Shown: positions 1 to 11,204 of the stretch, one piece after another
How positions within the stretch are numbered: position 1 is the stretch's first letter
Layout: each line of letters starts with the position of its first letter
Assembly (NCBI GenBank): GCA_029834535.1
Contig: JAQMWT010000331.1
Coordinates: forward strand, 1-64,000
Source: Chrysophaeum taylorii
Taxonomy: Eukaryota; Sar; Pelagophyceae; Pelagomonadales; Pelagomonadaceae
Direction: 5' to 3'
Length of the DNA stretch: 64,000 nt
Notes under the pieces: model-generated
Told to the model about the DNA's origin: nothing
The model's input: the letters and a program-made list of their open reading frames with translations, nothing else
The model's database searches: none
Position numbers and translations under genes: made by a program

Positions 1-302
1 GAGATGGTTATGTGACAACTGTGGGCAAGCTGTGGAGTCAGAGTAGTGCGTGCAAGCTGTATTCCCGAGTAGTGCCGCTAGCGTAATCCCCACGTGGCAT
101 GCTGGTTATTTGTTGGTGCTTTCAACGGAGCTTGGTAGGTGCATTGCCATGTAATGTACGAGTGGACGTCCCCAAATAGTCCGTACATTTGGGCAAGCGT
201 ACAGGTTAGGCCAACTACACAACACAGTCAACATTAACAGACAATACGAATACATTACCAGTGCAACTTGGTTACACGACCCCGTGTGCAAAATTGCATA
301 TA
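1..302 (-). other. 5' leader of truncated copia element A0
   Basis: This non-coding stretch matches, on the minus strand, the leader between PBS and gag of the other family 1 copies (15082-15580 and 26634-27138), with scattered substitutions. It is the 5' untranslated leader of a minus-strand element whose gag would lie left of the window. Short open frames here are not conserved between copies and are not genes. Helitron derivative H1 interrupts the leader at about 303. Confidence 0.75.
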
Positions 303-318
303 CAAGTGCAGCCTACGT

Positions 319-640
319 TCACCTAGTCACAATCCCTAACCCCAGTAAGCTCACCTGGTCCCAGTAATTCACCTGGTCATTAAGTTCACCTAGTCCCAAT
401 CTCTAACCCCAGTAACTTCGGCGTAAACCCAGCTCGTGCTCACACCAATCCTATCGAGCTGTCGCTCTCGCCTCCGCAATCTAAGCTGCTTCGATCCGCA
501 CACGCCGCTAGCCTTTGAGTTTACTCTAAACCCCCAGTAAGCTCACCTGGTCAGTAGATTCACCTGGTCACCCTATATTCACCTGTCCCAATCTGGCAAA
601 CCCGTAATTTCACCTGCCCGAAGTTCACCTACAGTGCGCG
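319..640. repeat. Minisatellite in H1 (CCCAGTAAGTTCACCTGGT-type)
   Basis: Degenerate tandem units around the core AGTTCACCTGGTCCCAGTA, period about 18-19 bp, interrupted by a unique block with TCGATCCGCACACGCCGCTA. The same array, with different unit counts, lies at the 3' side of H2 and H3. The autonomous H4 carries only short traces near its 3' end. Confidence 0.7.
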
Positions 641-659
641 TGTATACGCCGGGAGGGGG

Positions 660-1190
660 GCTTATCGGTATTGCGCAGCACGTGGGTAGGGTGGCGTCGT
701 CGACTCAGAAAGAGCTATCCTCGGGGTGCCGATCGACAGAGAGCCACGAGAGCTGGACGTGACAGAGACGGGCTTGTGGGCAAGAGGACGCGGACCTCGC
801 GGGCGTCTGGCCCTGGCTCTTGTGATCGTCTGGCGTAGGCGGGCCTTAAGGGACACAGGTTGGAGGAGCCTCGGTGACAACGACACGATCGATAATGTAT
901 CTGGTACGTTGCAGTGGCCGTGCGACGGTCGAGGTGCTGCGAAGACTTTAAGCTCGCGATCAAAGTCAGCATCCCGTTGGTTGTCATGGAGTTGAAAACT
1001 CGACTGTAAAGAGCGCGCGTCGGCTTCGACCCAACCTAGTCGGCCGAAAGAATCCGACGCCTCGTCTCCGGGAAAAAGGGCCGCGGTCATGCGCGCGTTG
1101 TCAGCATCGACAACATCGTTTCGACGGGCGTGACAATGGCGCGCTGAAAGAGCCGCCGCGGGTCGTGGAAATAGTCTGCGAGGTCGCCGT
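660..1190 (-). pseudogene. PIF1-like helicase C-terminal fragment (in H1)
   Basis: Read on the minus strand in several frames, this matches the last 170 or so residues of the Helitron helicase at 55250-55957, including the SQGQT, GQLYVALSR and WVDDSTLP segments. There are many frameshifts and no start, so it encodes nothing functional. It shows that H1 descends from an H4-like Helitron by internal loss of Rep and the helicase N-terminal half. Confidence 0.75.
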
Positions 1191-1226
1191 ATCCTTACCC
1201 TAAATCGGGGGACAAACAAACAAACA

Positions 1227-1507
1227 ACTAACAAACTAACTTCAGACCTCACCCGAGCATGGGAGCCAGGCCGGACCGACAGGAGCCAGTCCGGAATCAC
1301 GGGCCTGTAGACGAGGGGCGCCGAAAGGTGGGTCGGCGGAGAGTGATCATCAAGCTTGTCGCCATGCGACGAGGAGACCGCGATGTGACTGACATCCAAC
1401 TCGTCGATAACCTTCCGTCTGCGCCCCCCGGCCATACCCCGTCCCACTGCGAACGTTCCGGCTGCCAACCGGCCCGCCCGAGAGTCGAATAGGTGCCAAC
1501 CTACGCC
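1227..1507 (-). mobile_element. Short retroposon copy S1, (TTAG)n-tailed family, 5'-truncated
   Basis: On the minus strand this runs from the mid-part of the family consensus to a short TTAG-like tail and is embedded in the (AAAC)n tract of H1, with AAAC-rich sequence on both sides. It matches S3, S6 and S8 over about 275 bp. The 77-codon open frame on the opposite strand recurs in other copies but follows from composition rather than coding. Insertion postdates H1. Confidence 0.75.
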
Positions 1508-1680
1508 AAACAAACAAACAGACAGACAAACATCTGTCGATTAGTAGTAAGGATACAGCCCAATGGTAATGGCGATATATTAACAAGCGTGTTTGCGTGG
1601 CGAGGCTGGACCGGCGCGGCAACAGTCCAAAACCCATAGGTTACGTGCACGCGTTGACACATGGTTTCTCAGGGACCCGC

Positions 1681-1694
1681 CTGGGCCCATAACC
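1681..1694 (-). promoter_or_regulatory. Primer-binding site of A0 (initiator tRNA-Met anticodon arm)
   Basis: Minus-strand GGTTATGGGCCCAG abuts the LTR end at 1695. It is complementary to the CUGGGCCCAUAACC anticodon arm of initiator tRNA-Met, with CAU the anticodon. The same 14 nt follows the LTRs of elements B and C. Confidence 0.8.
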
Positions 1695-2135
1695 TGCAGA
1701 GCATTTAGCATGCAGTGGTAAGTCACCTGGGAAACCATCCCGTCTCATCATGAACGTCTGGAAGTATTTAATTCGGGGAATGAAAGGATATGTTCCCTAT
1801 ATCCTCAGAACACGACAGGCGGCATCTAGAACTACACGAGAAAGGTTAAGTGTATAGTGCTACATACCTGGGACGCGCTAGACCATGATGATGAGCTTGA
1901 GCACAAATCAGAGGACTAATTGACAGTGTAGAAAGGAAGAAGAAAGGGTAAGGAAGAGATCACGCTCTCAACGGACGGACAAGGGTAGGATCTTTCGGCG
2001 CTCCTCGTCTACAGGCCCGTGATTCCGGACTGGCACCTGTCGGTCCGGCCTGGCTCCCATGCTCGGGAGAAGTCTGACGTTAGTTAGTTAGTTAGTTAGT
2101 TAGGATAAGGGTAAGAGGCAGCAGATTTCTCTGCA
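1695..2135 (-). repeat. LTR (family 1), 5' LTR of A0, with retroposon insert
   Basis: Read on the minus strand the LTR begins TGCAGAG and ends CTCTGCA, giving 7-bp inverted ends, and is followed directly by the PBS. It is about 90% similar to the LTRs at 2177, 15581, 26309 and 37944. A 114-bp retroposon fragment (1991-2104) sits near its 5' end, so its own length is near 314 bp. Confidence 0.85.
1991..2104 (+). mobile_element. Short retroposon copy S2, strongly 5'-truncated
   Basis: The last 100 or so bp of the family ending in (TTAG)n, inserted in the LTR. The flanks GGACAAGGGTA and GGATAAGGGTA form an imperfect target duplication. The 5' truncation together with an intact simple-repeat tail fits target-primed reverse transcription. 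Confidence 0.8.
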
Positions 2136-2176
2136 CGGGGAATGAAAGGTATGTTCCCTATATCCTCAGAACACGA
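2136..2176 (-). repeat. 41-bp LTR scrap between two LTRs
   Basis: Duplicates an internal LTR segment (GGGGAATGAAAGGTATGTTC onward) and lies exactly between the terminal TGCA of one LTR and the TGCAGAG of the next. It is probably a rearrangement or gene-conversion footprint at an LTR-LTR junction. Confidence 0.6.
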
Positions 2177-2490
2177 TGCAGAGCATTAGCAAGCAGTGGT
2201 AAGTCACCTGGGAAACCATCCCGTCTCATCATGAACGTCTGGAAGTATTTAATTCGGGGAATGAAAAGGTATGTTCCCTATATCCTCAGAACACGACAGG
2301 CGGCATCTAAAACTACACGAGAAAGGTAAAGTGTATAGTGCTACATACCTCGGGACGCGCTAGACCATGATGATGAGCGTAGGCACAAATCAGAGGACTA
2401 TTTGATTGTGTAGAACGGAAGAAAAAGGGTAAGGAAGAGATTACGTTCTCAACGGACGGATAAGGGTAAGAGGCAGCAGATTTCCCTGCA
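2177..2490 (-). repeat. 3' LTR of copia element A
   Basis: 314 bp with TGCAGAG/CTCTGCA-type inverted ends; the polypurine tract of A abuts it at 2491. The first LTR bases here are TGCAGGG instead of TGCAGAG. Confidence 0.88.
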
Positions 2491-2500
2491 CCCCCTCGAG
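2491..2500 (-). promoter_or_regulatory. Polypurine tract of A
   Basis: Minus-strand CTCGAGGGGG lies directly before the 3' LTR, as in B (37934-37943) and A' (15895-15904). This is the expected plus-strand primer site. Confidence 0.7.
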
Positions 2501-2648
2501 ATGTCTTAAGCGCAAGGTGCGACTGTAGAGCATCTCTTGAGAAAGATGATGATGAAGAAAAAGGAGGAAATACAGTCTTGATGGTCACAGAGGTCACATA
2601 CGAAGCATCAAGAGTATACATACGAAGCATCAAGAGTATAGAAGGGTC

Positions 2649-4218
2649 GTAGGACTTGGACTTGGTGGAGCTGAGAGTCGATTTGACCCTTTTGAACAGA
2701 ACACTAAGAAACACAGATACAACAGACAGTATGTTAGGATTATCAATCATCGTCAACTTCTGCTGTAAGGTGGTGACACCAATAGCTGAATGATGTGGTG
2801 CCAAGAGAAGGGTGAGTGCAAGTAGAGCATTCAGTATGGATGGCGACAGAGAATCTAGTTGAAAGGTGTCCAGTTGGTTTTCAAAAAAAAAAGGTTGGAC
2901 TTGGCGAACGAAGATAGAAGAGTCTTCAGATTCACATGAGAGCGGACGGAATGCTCTGAAGCATGAGAGCAACTTGTCACGTAGATGAAGGAGGTGATCG
3001 TCCGGGGAGGAGTGGTTGGTAGCATGTTGGTCATGAACGGTGAGTGTCAAGCGAGACAGCAGCTCTGTGATCTTGTACAGTGTATAAGTAACACGTGGGT
3101 GTTGGCTGTAGGAGGGAAGAGCCGGTTCTCCAGGGATGTGATTGAAGCAATGGCAGCCTCGGTAATATAGATTCGAAGAGTTTCCTGGAGTTGGTCGACT
3201 TGTTGGCACAAGACGTCGAAATCAGCAAGCGAAGCAGAAGACGTAGGTAACGATGGCGAAGATATCTCCAAAGTAGCGTCCAGCGTGGAGTGTGAGTAGT
3301 TTAACGACGCTTCGATCAACGTTAAAAAAAAAGGGGTGCAGGAAGTCTTAATGTTCTGCCTGAGTATAAGTGTGGCCGAACATTACATCCCGGAGTGATA
3401 GCGGTTCTTTATCATCAGAGGATGATGCGTAGTCGTCAAGATGTTGTACACGCGATCGAGCAACAGTAGTAATCAAATGCTGAATGGATGGCTTGTATAG
3501 CCTGAGCTGTGCGACTCTGTGTTTGAACACGAGTCACAAGTAAACTGATCGGTGTTGTGGCAAGCGCAGCAAATGTTCGTGGTAATAGCAGAAATGGGGA
3601 TGTGACCATTCTTCTTATGGTCGTCCGTGTTGAGGTGACTCAGCACTTCAGTGGGGAGTTCACGAGGTGTTTGTGCCTTGGAACTGTACGTGGTCGAGAC
3701 TAGGAAAGTCGGTTGTCCACGATCATTGAGGCACTGCGTACAAAAAGGAAAGCGACAAAATGAAACGTTCGCGTTTGGGGCCTCTGTAGCAGCCAATAGA
3801 AGCAATAGCAGGAGCAGCTTCCCAAAGTATAGTAATGGGTAAGCGCATGGATATGAATGTGGTCAGGTCTACAAACAATGAAAAGTCAGTAGACTCATAG
3901 GGCAGTGTGAGTTCCACTCGCATAAAAGAAGAGAGAAATGGGGTGACAGGGACACGGAAGTTCTCAAGGAGAGAGATTCCTCGCTCGTAAGCAGCATAGT
4001 CAATACTGAGGCCGTCCTGGAACGTCAGCGACTGAGGTGAGATATGCACGGCTGGTGTCGGTGCAACCGCAGCAGCCAGTGTGGTAGCAGTAGTAGCAGT
4101 CATGGTTCGTTGCTTTTGCGACAACCTGGGGGAAGGTTCGGCCGTGGAGAGCGAGAAAGGACTGTCCTTCAACCGACTAGGGAGATGCCGCGGCCACGGG
4201 AGTGCCAAGAAAAGACAT
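2649..4218 (-). pseudogene. ORF3 of element A, decayed
   Basis: Homologous to the better preserved ORF3 of D and A'. The N-terminal part is open from about 4241 to 3740, then comes a frameshift. The CTQC and CCACHN cysteine motifs are still readable near 3740-3545. An internal deletion then removes the next cysteine motifs, and poly-A slippage disrupts the coiled-coil half. The normal stop is mutated (TAA to TAC at 2651-2649), so the last frame runs on into the LTR. No function is expected from this copy. Confidence 0.8.
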
Positions 4219-4311
4219 GAGCAACACTCGCACGCGTACAAAAAATTGTGGCAAAAGAAGGTAAGGCCAGGGCTAGTTTAACGACGTTGCGGTCACTAGA
4301 GTTAGGCATCT

Positions 4312-6203
4312 TCAATCCTGTAAAGGCTTGTCGTCAGAGGCATGATGCATACCGAGTAGAGAACGAAAAGTGGAGAACTCAGCAGCAAGTGGCTTTGTAA
4401 AACCATCCGCCACGTTTAGCTTGCCGGGAACATGATGGACTCGTATTTTCTGTAGCGAGATGTACTCACGGATTTTAAACCATCTGGTCGACAGTGCCTT
4501 GGATCGAGAGGACCCATCTGGGTTATTAGAGGTGTGAACAGCGGCAGCATTGTCAGACAAGAGAGGTAGGCTTCTGATGAAGCGCATATCTTCAGCAATT
4601 GGGTTGTCATTGTCATCGAAGTCAACAGGATCAGCGGTGTTCTCACCATTAGCATTGTTGACGTAGAAGGTGGGGTTGACGACAAAGGAGAGTTCCAACA
4701 GCAGCTTGCGTAGCCAAACAGCTTCATCAGCACAAATACTGAGGGCAATCAACTCAGCTTCGTGAGTTGAGCAGGAGACAATCGGTTGAAGTTTGCTTTT
4801 CCAACCAATAAGGCAGTTGAAAAGATAGAAGACAAACCCGGTGGTAGATTTCCTATCTTCCTGTGCTAAGGAAGGGGCATTGTCAGCGTCAACCATGGCA
4901 ACTAAGGGATCAAACTGTCCAGTAGATACATCCTGCGGTTGGTAGTCGACCACAGTGGATAGATCAATTCGATTAGCGGAGACAGTGCGAAGGTGAGCTT
5001 CAATGGCATTACCTTTAGGATGGAACCAGAGGCGAAGTGAGCGGTTTTCCGGCTTCTTGAGGTAGCGAAGCAAATGCTCTAGCATTTGGACGTGAACATA
5101 CGTGGGTGCATGCATACCACGCGAACATCTGCCCAAGGCTTGCGAGAAGTCAGGTCTGCAGGCAACTTGCATGAACACCAGCTTGCCAAGGAGGGTGGCA
5201 AAGTGCGAATTGATGTACAACTCTGTTTCAGAGCTGGGAGTGCCATCTTTATACTTGAAGGACGATGACATAGGATATTTAAGCGGGGTCAGTTGCTGCA
5301 AGACTGGGTGATCAGCGAAGAGTTCATCCAGCTTGGCTTGCACATCCAGAGAAATGGAACCGTCAGATGTGCGACACACACGCATGCCTAGGAGGGTATG
5401 GACAGGTTCAAACTGCTCTACAGCATACCGTTTGTGGAGGGCATCCTGTAATTCAGTACGAAGAGGGTCGTCATTGGACACAATAACAATGTCGTCTACA
5501 GACAGACTGCATACGACGAACTTAGCATGTGCGGATACTCGAGCATATAGGCAAGAGTCCGAATGCAGGCGTTTGTAGCCAAGGCTACGGAAGAAGCCGT
5601 CTATCTCTTTGTTCCAAAGGGATGGTGATTGCCGAAGTCCATAAAGTGACTTCAGCAGTTTCGGTAGACGTCGGCCCTTGTACTTAGCGTCATCGGGGTC
5701 GATAAGCTTGATGCCGTCTGGTAACTGAACATAGACATTGGCATCGATGTCAGACTGAACGAAGGCGTTCGGGACGTCTGCATGGTAGACAGGCAATTGC
5801 TTGTATGCTGCAATAGCTAGTAGTACCCGGATTGCGGTCATGGTGGCCATGGGGCTGAAGGTGCCAAAGAAATCGGCGCCAAGAGATGCTAGGAAGCCAC
5901 GTAGTACGAGGCGAGCCTTGTGCTTAACGTATTTGCCTGCAGAGTCTGTTTTAATCTTCAGCACCATCTTGCTGTCAATAGGACGAGAGACACCGTCGGG
6001 TAAGGAAAGTTTGAAGCAGCCAAAGCGGATAATGTCGTGGAGTTCCTTGGCGATGGCCTTGAGGTAGGCGTGCCTGTTTTCAGGCGACAAACCGTGGAGG
6101 CACTTAAGTTTATATTCGTCAATGGAAACGTCCGCTTCTTGGACCTTATATTCGTCAGGACCAACAATGGCTGGTGAATTATAGTTTAGCGACGTTGCGG
6201 TCG
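4312..6203 (-). CDS. Copia reverse transcriptase - RNase H (element A)
   Basis: Open frame after the IN/RT border repeat at 6182-6202 and ending in TGA at 4312-4314. Copia-type RT: the KIKTDSAGKYVKHKARLVLRG and DFFGTFSPMA segments, then HADVPNAFVQ, and the catalytic box as LSVDDIVI (SVDD in place of YVDD). RNase H follows with MVDADNAPS, KSTTGFVFYL, STHEAELIAL and LLSDNAA, supplying the acidic residues, and ends in the copia-typical VADGFTKPL. It makes cDNA and degrades template RNA in the particle. The frame is intact over more than 620 codons, but the upstream frame is broken by a 4-nt insertion near 6510. Confidence 0.9.
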
Positions 6204-8732
6204 AGGCAGTGTGCGCAACTTCGGGATAAGCGGAAACAGCGTCAGTAGGAGTAGGAGGGGCAGATTCCAGTTGAATATGGATAGTAGGGTCGGTGTGTAA
6301 GACCTGGGTGATAAACTCTGTAGAGACCAGAAGGTATTCCTCCAAGTCAGCCAGAGATGCAGAAGTAGCGCCAAACTCGGAGGAGTTGTGATCAATAAAG
6401 CTGGTCGGCGCCAGGTACGTAAGTGCATATTGTAAGGAAGAAGTGCCAAAGGCAGCAGCGTGTTCAGTGAACGCAGATAAAAGGGGCTGAGGAATAGGGC
6501 ACGCAGGTGAAGGTGATCAGCAGCAGTTAAAAAGGTTGCAGCTGGGATGCTGGATGCGCACTTGGCGTGGGCGAAGTAACCATCGACGTGCGGGTAGCGG
6601 GCAAGTAAGTCAGTGCGCAACGGGAGAAGAAGACGAGCTAACAACGCATGTTCCCCCTCTGAGCAGATAGCAGACCAGAGGATACCACCATTGAGATGAA
6701 GGGCGGAGAGGGCGGGAGACTTGAACGTAAGAAAGTGGTGGCGAAGATCCCAGCGGAAATCGGCGAGTTTGCCACCAGCGGCTTTGTAAGCACCAATAGT
6801 AGACGCTTGTAGCCGGGCTTGGATAGTTTTCATAGAAGTGGCCTTGCGGGTGTTGGGCTGTTTGGAACCTGGGACAAGAATGAGGTCATCTTGTGCAAAA
6901 AGGTCTTTGTAAGAGGGAAGCAAGGGCGGCGGTGACGTAGAGGCAGAATCGTCGGCGAGCGTGTTAGAAGAGGGAGAAGAGGCAGGAGCAGGGGACGAAG
7001 AAGGAGCTGAAGGAGGTGGGGAGTGCCCCCTCCGAGGATGAGGAGTCCGTGCCCCCCTCTGAATGACATGGTCGTGGGTAGCGGTGTGGGGTGTGGGCGA
7101 GAAAGGCGCGGGAGGAGCGTGAGGCGGAGGAGCAAGTTCAGGATCAGGAGTAGGATGCTGGAGCATGTAGAGGAATTGCAGCTTGGACGAAACCCGAATT
7201 TGTCCGTTTTCAGGGTTGAGGACGACGTCAGCGAGATGGTCGACGCGTGGGGAGACGAGCGGGTTTTGCGCGTTGGCGCAACAGAGATATAAATATTTGC
7301 GGCGGCACGGTTCCCACTTGTGGTGTTCATGGGGCTCCAATAAAAGGTAGCATTCAGCGCCAAAAATCTTGAGCATGTCATGTTGGGGAGTGTTGAGTTG
7401 GTTGTAGAGTAGCTGTTGCGGACTCAGGATAGCATGATGAATGCGCTCGAGCGTGGCGTTCGGGAGAAGGTTCTAGCTTTGAACGGTGTGTATCACCGCC
7501 CACGGAAACATGATGGCTGGTTCCACGATCTTGGCGCCACGATAGTGAGCATTAAGGAGAGAACGAAGGCGAGTTGAGGAGGCGGAGGCGATGAAACCGA
7601 TGGCGGACTCAACTTCAAAGTTAAAGTGGTGCATGTGCGGCGGGAAGGCGATGAGTTGAATGCCCTTATCGACGCGGCACGGGGAGGTAATGTGCTGGCT
7701 AAAGTAGGGCTTGAAGCCATCGGAGTAGAGGGTGCGCATGTGCACGTTGAGTTGTGTACGACAAAAGTCATACACAAAATCCAGAGCTTGGGTGAACTCC
7801 GTGGCGTTGGTGGTGCGTGTAAAATACACCAAGAGAAATTTCGAAATGAGTTCTTTGAAGACGATGATATGTGTGAAGCCTCCCCATTCGGATGGGATGG
7901 TCACATAGCCGCCGTCGCACGCCCAGACTTCGCCGGCTTTGTGAGTTTGCTCAAAAGAAGGCTTGGTCGCATTGAAATGCCTGTGCGGGTGGCGCTTGTT
8001 GTGTGCGATGCAGTCGGTGCATAAGTCGCGATATGGTATGTCAGAAGCAGAAAATCTAGGGCGAACAAGTACGTTGGGGGCCTTGGCAGCGACGTCGTGG
8101 GGGCAGTGATGCACCCGGTGGAAGCGATTGGCACGTTCTTTGGCATTGAGATGTTCGGTGGATCCGTGTGTGGGGGACCTACGAGGAATGGGATGAGCGG
8201 GAATATGGCGTTTGCGCCGAACCCTTACCCTGATCGCCGACCGCATGGTTGCGATGGAGGACGGTGCCTCATGAATCCTGAGCCTTGCGAGGGCATCCGC
8301 CCTCCCGGCGTAGGTTGGCACCTATTCGCCTCTCGGGCGGGCCGGTTGGCAGCCGGAACGTTCGCAGTGGGACGGGGTATGGCCGGGGGGCGCAGACGGA
8401 AGGTTATCGACGAGTTGGTTGTCAGTCACATCGCGGTCTCCTCGTCGCATTGCGACAAGCTTGATGATCACTCTCCGCCGACCCACCTTTCGGCGCCCCT
8501 CGTCTACAGGCCCGTGATTCCGGACTGGCTCCTGTCGGTCCGGCCTGGCTCCCATGCTCGGGAGAGGTCTGAAGTTAGTTAGTTAGTTAGTTAGCGCCGA
8601 ACATCGAACTTGAGTTCGGTGTCTAAGGCAGGGGAAGGCGGTGCGTCGTCATCCTGGTGCGCAGCAGGGTCACTCGGAGGTGAATCCTCATCATCACGAG
8701 TAACGAAAGTATCTTCATAGGACGAAGATATA
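6204..8732 (-). pseudogene. Copia integrase (element A), split by retroposon S3
   Basis: Zinc-binding FHRVHH...CTDC N-terminus, a core with WACDGGY, LYSDGFKPYFSQ and NFEVESAIGF supplying the D, D and E residues, then a long proline/serine-rich tail (about 6830-7150) before RT. It inserts cDNA into the genome. Retroposon S3 (8223-8593) splits the N-terminal part; a stop replaces the usual Ser-Tyr near 7475 and a frameshift lies near 7380. The 4-nt insertion near 6510 separates it from RT. Confidence 0.85.
8223..8593 (+). mobile_element. Short retroposon copy S3, full length
   Basis: 371 bp starting CCTTACCCTGATCGCC and ending (TTAG)n, flanked by a perfect 9-bp target duplication GCGCCGAAC (8214-8222 and 8594-8602). 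The empty site is readable in B, D and E. No protein similarity and no convincing pol III A/B boxes. It defines the full-length unit of the family, the same start being shared with S6 and S8. Confidence 0.9.
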
Positions 8733-10027
8733 TAGTTTAACGACATTTCGGTCAAGCAGTTGCTGGAAATAGACATCATAAAAGCTTGTGCCAAAGACAA
8801 GGTATCTGTGCTGCACGTGGTAGAAGCTTGCTCAATGGTCATGAAATTGGATACATAGGATTTCTTGGTCGCTGCAGCAGTATGTTGGAAGGTAGGGTCC
8901 AACATAAGGGATTTAATATCGGCAACGAGGAGCGAAAGGTGTTTGTACAGAGTGCTGTACATACCGGCAGGCAGAGCATTGCTGAGCATGTCACAGCAAA
9001 GGTCATGGCGTAGAGACAAGAGGAAAGATTCCTGTTGTTTGGTGTGGTTGTTAGCACGAATCAACTCCGGTCGAGTGGGGTAGCGTAATTTCCCGTTGCG
9101 GGGGTCGAGTAAGATGATATTGGCGTACCCTCGGACGGTGGGCAATGGAGCATGCATGGAGTGGATTTTAGAGCCGAGTTTGCGGTCACTTCCACGAAGG
9201 TACCCTATATAGCGACTATGAGATAAGTGGTGGTCTTCCAGAGCAAAATGAGAATCCTTGTAATCGAAAGAGTTGTCGGTGGCCTTGTAGGTAAGGCAGC
9301 CAGGCATCACAAGAGAGCATCTGGACAAGAGTTTTTGTATGGCGGTGCCATAGGTGGCAGCAGAGCCAACTTGGGGAAGGGTTTGGACTATCCACAAGTA
9401 ACCCATAAACGGCTCCAAATATATGGACCTGTCCCGGTCGCGGGGGATGTCGGGAGCAGTGAACGTATACGTGCTTCCAAAAGCGTCGATGGAAGCATGA
9501 TATTTGGTGGTGGCGTTCTCTATGGTGAGGTTGCCATCAGAATGGTGGCCACCAGTTAAGAAGTAGGAGTTGTATGATGTTGATGAGGTTGTAAGTAGTA
9601 GCCTGTGTGGCGGTTGGTTGGTTTCGAAAACGGTTATGTGATAGGACACAGGAGAGGGTTAGTTAGTGTGTAAGCTGGCAAACAAGTTATAGAGGATTGT
9701 AAAAACCTTGACGTGTATAGGGTAGGTAGCATTGGGTAGCGGCTCCATCGAGAAGCGTTTAAAGCTCAACTGATGATAAGTACACTCGGATTGAACAGAG
9801 TGAGTACGTTGCTCGTGAGCCTGTTGTGAGTGAAGGCGAAGCAGTGACATATTGAGGGATTCAAGGTCAGCCATAGTAAGCTGAACAGAACCTGTGCGAG
9901 AGTAAGGTGCAAACGTTTTTGGAACAGGGATATATGGAGGATCGGGGAACACCCGGATCCAGTCTTTGGATACGTGTTTAGGTAGCCAAAGGCGCTTGGG
10001 AATAGCTTGTAGACAAGTGCAGGCCAG

Positions 10028-10350
10028 TAAGTTCACCTAGTCCCAATCTCTAACCCCAGTAAGTTCACCTGGTCCCAGTAAGTTCACCTGGCCAGTAAGT
10101 TCACCTAGTCCAAATCTCTAACCCCAGTAAGTTCGGCGTAAACCCACTCGTGCTCACACCACTCCTTCGAGCTCGTCGCTGTCGCCTCCGCCAATCTAAG
10201 CTGCTTCGATCCGCACACGCCGCTAATCTTTGAGTTTACTCTAAACCCCCCAGTAAGTTCACCTGGTCCCAGTAAGTTCACCTGGTCACTTTATTCACCT
10301 AGTCCAATCTCAAACCCCAGTAAGTTCACCTGGTCCCAGTAAGTTCACCT
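10028..10350. repeat. Minisatellite in H2
   Basis: Units built on CCCAGTAAGTTCACCTGGT, interrupted by the same unique TCGATCCGCACACGCCGCTA block as in H1 and H3. Confidence 0.75.
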
Positions 10351-10379
10351 ACAGTGCGCGTGTAGACGCCGGGAGGGGG

Positions 10380-10960
10380 CTTATCGGTATTGCGCAGCAC
10401 GTGTGGGGTAGGGTGGAGTCGTCGACTCAGAAGAGCATATCCTCGGGGTTGCCGATCGACAGAGAGCCACGTAGAGCTGGACGTGACAGAAGACGGGCTT
10501 CGCCAAGAGGACGCCGACCTCGCGGGGCGTCTGGCCCTGGCTCTTGGTGATCGTTTGGCGTCGGCGGGCCTTAAGGGATACAGGTTGGAGGAGCCTCGGT
10601 GACAACGACACGATCGATCATGTATCTGGTACCGTTGCAGTGGCCGTGCGACGGGCCGAGGTTGCGAAGATTTTAAGCTCGCGATCAAAGTCAGCATGCC
10701 GTTGGTTGTCAGGGAGTTCAAAACTCGACTCTTGAGAGCGAGGCGTTGTCTTCCGACCCAACCTAGTCGACCGAAAAGAACTCCGACGCCTCGTCTCCGG
10801 GAAAAAAAGGCCGCGGTCATGCGCGCGTTGTCAGCATCGACAACATCCTTTCGACGGGGCGTGAGAATGGCGCGCTGAAAGAGCCGCCGCGGGTCGTGGA
10901 AACAGTCTGCGAGGTCGCTGTAGACGGCTTGGAGGATCACTGTCTGGCTCGCGGGCCTAC
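10380..10960 (-). pseudogene. PIF1-like helicase C-terminal fragment (in H2)
   Basis: Minus-strand homology to 55240-55930 of the autonomous Helitron (AVYSDLADCFHDPRRLFQRAILTPR and on to the AQYR end), now in three frames. Same left and right limits of homology as in H1 and H3, so all three come from one deletion ancestor. Confidence 0.8.
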
Positions 10961-11078
10961 CTGATCCTTACCCTAAGTCGAGGGACAAACGCCTGCCCCA
11001 CGCCTCGGCGATGACCCCGACTAGGTCCCGCGTACTTATCTCTGCCCGTCAGGCACATCCATCATACCCCACAAACCC

Positions 11079-11204
11079 ACCCACATCCTTCATGCTCCCC
11101 ACACACACCCCCCTCTTAGCAGTCGACATTTAAAGACAAACACCCACATCCTTCATGCTCCCCACACACACCCCCCTCTTAGCAGTCGACATTTAAAGAC
11201 AAAC
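11079..11204. repeat. Two 63-bp tandem units in H2
   Basis: The block from ACCCACATCC through GTCGACATTTAAAGACAA occurs twice, 63 bp apart and nearly identical. Element H4 has only the last part of the unit (TTTAAATGTCGACTGCTAAGAG near 48865), so the duplication is specific to this derivative. Confidence 0.85.

Larger units (their letters stand above)
303..1553 (-). mobile_element. Non-autonomous Helitron derivative H1
   Basis: On the minus strand the element starts TCCTTACTAC, has a CAAA/CAGA-rich subterminal stretch, then a helicase C-terminal fragment, an 18-19 bp minisatellite and the 3' terminus GCTGCACTTG. The same termini bound H2 and the autonomous H4. The flanking sequence is copia leader; the empty site can be read in element A near 15465, and insertion is between A and T with no clear target duplication, as Helitrons do. 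A short retroposon is nested in its CAAA tract. Ends are placed by comparison and may be off by 1-2 bases. Confidence 0.7.

Noticed and set aside
1227-1507. Telomere-like origin for the TTAG/CCTTACCCT motifs
   Set aside because: The tail is TTAG in a few units at retroposon 3' ends with target duplications; CCTTACCCT is single-copy at 5' ends. No telomere-type array is present.
662-1513. 283-codon minus-strand frame
   Set aside because: A chance fusion across retroposon S1 and the helicase fragment of H1; its parts are in different frames relative to their sources.
1681-1694. tRNA gene fragment
   Set aside because: The 14-nt match is on the complementary strand to tRNA and directly abuts an LTR in three elements, which is what a primer-binding site looks like. 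No cloverleaf surrounds it.
8322-8555. 77-codon frame recurring in every short retroposon copy (begins MGARPDRQEP)
   Set aside because: It lies antisense to the retroposon, ends at the element edges, and copies differ by indels without regard to frame. High GC content explains its openness.
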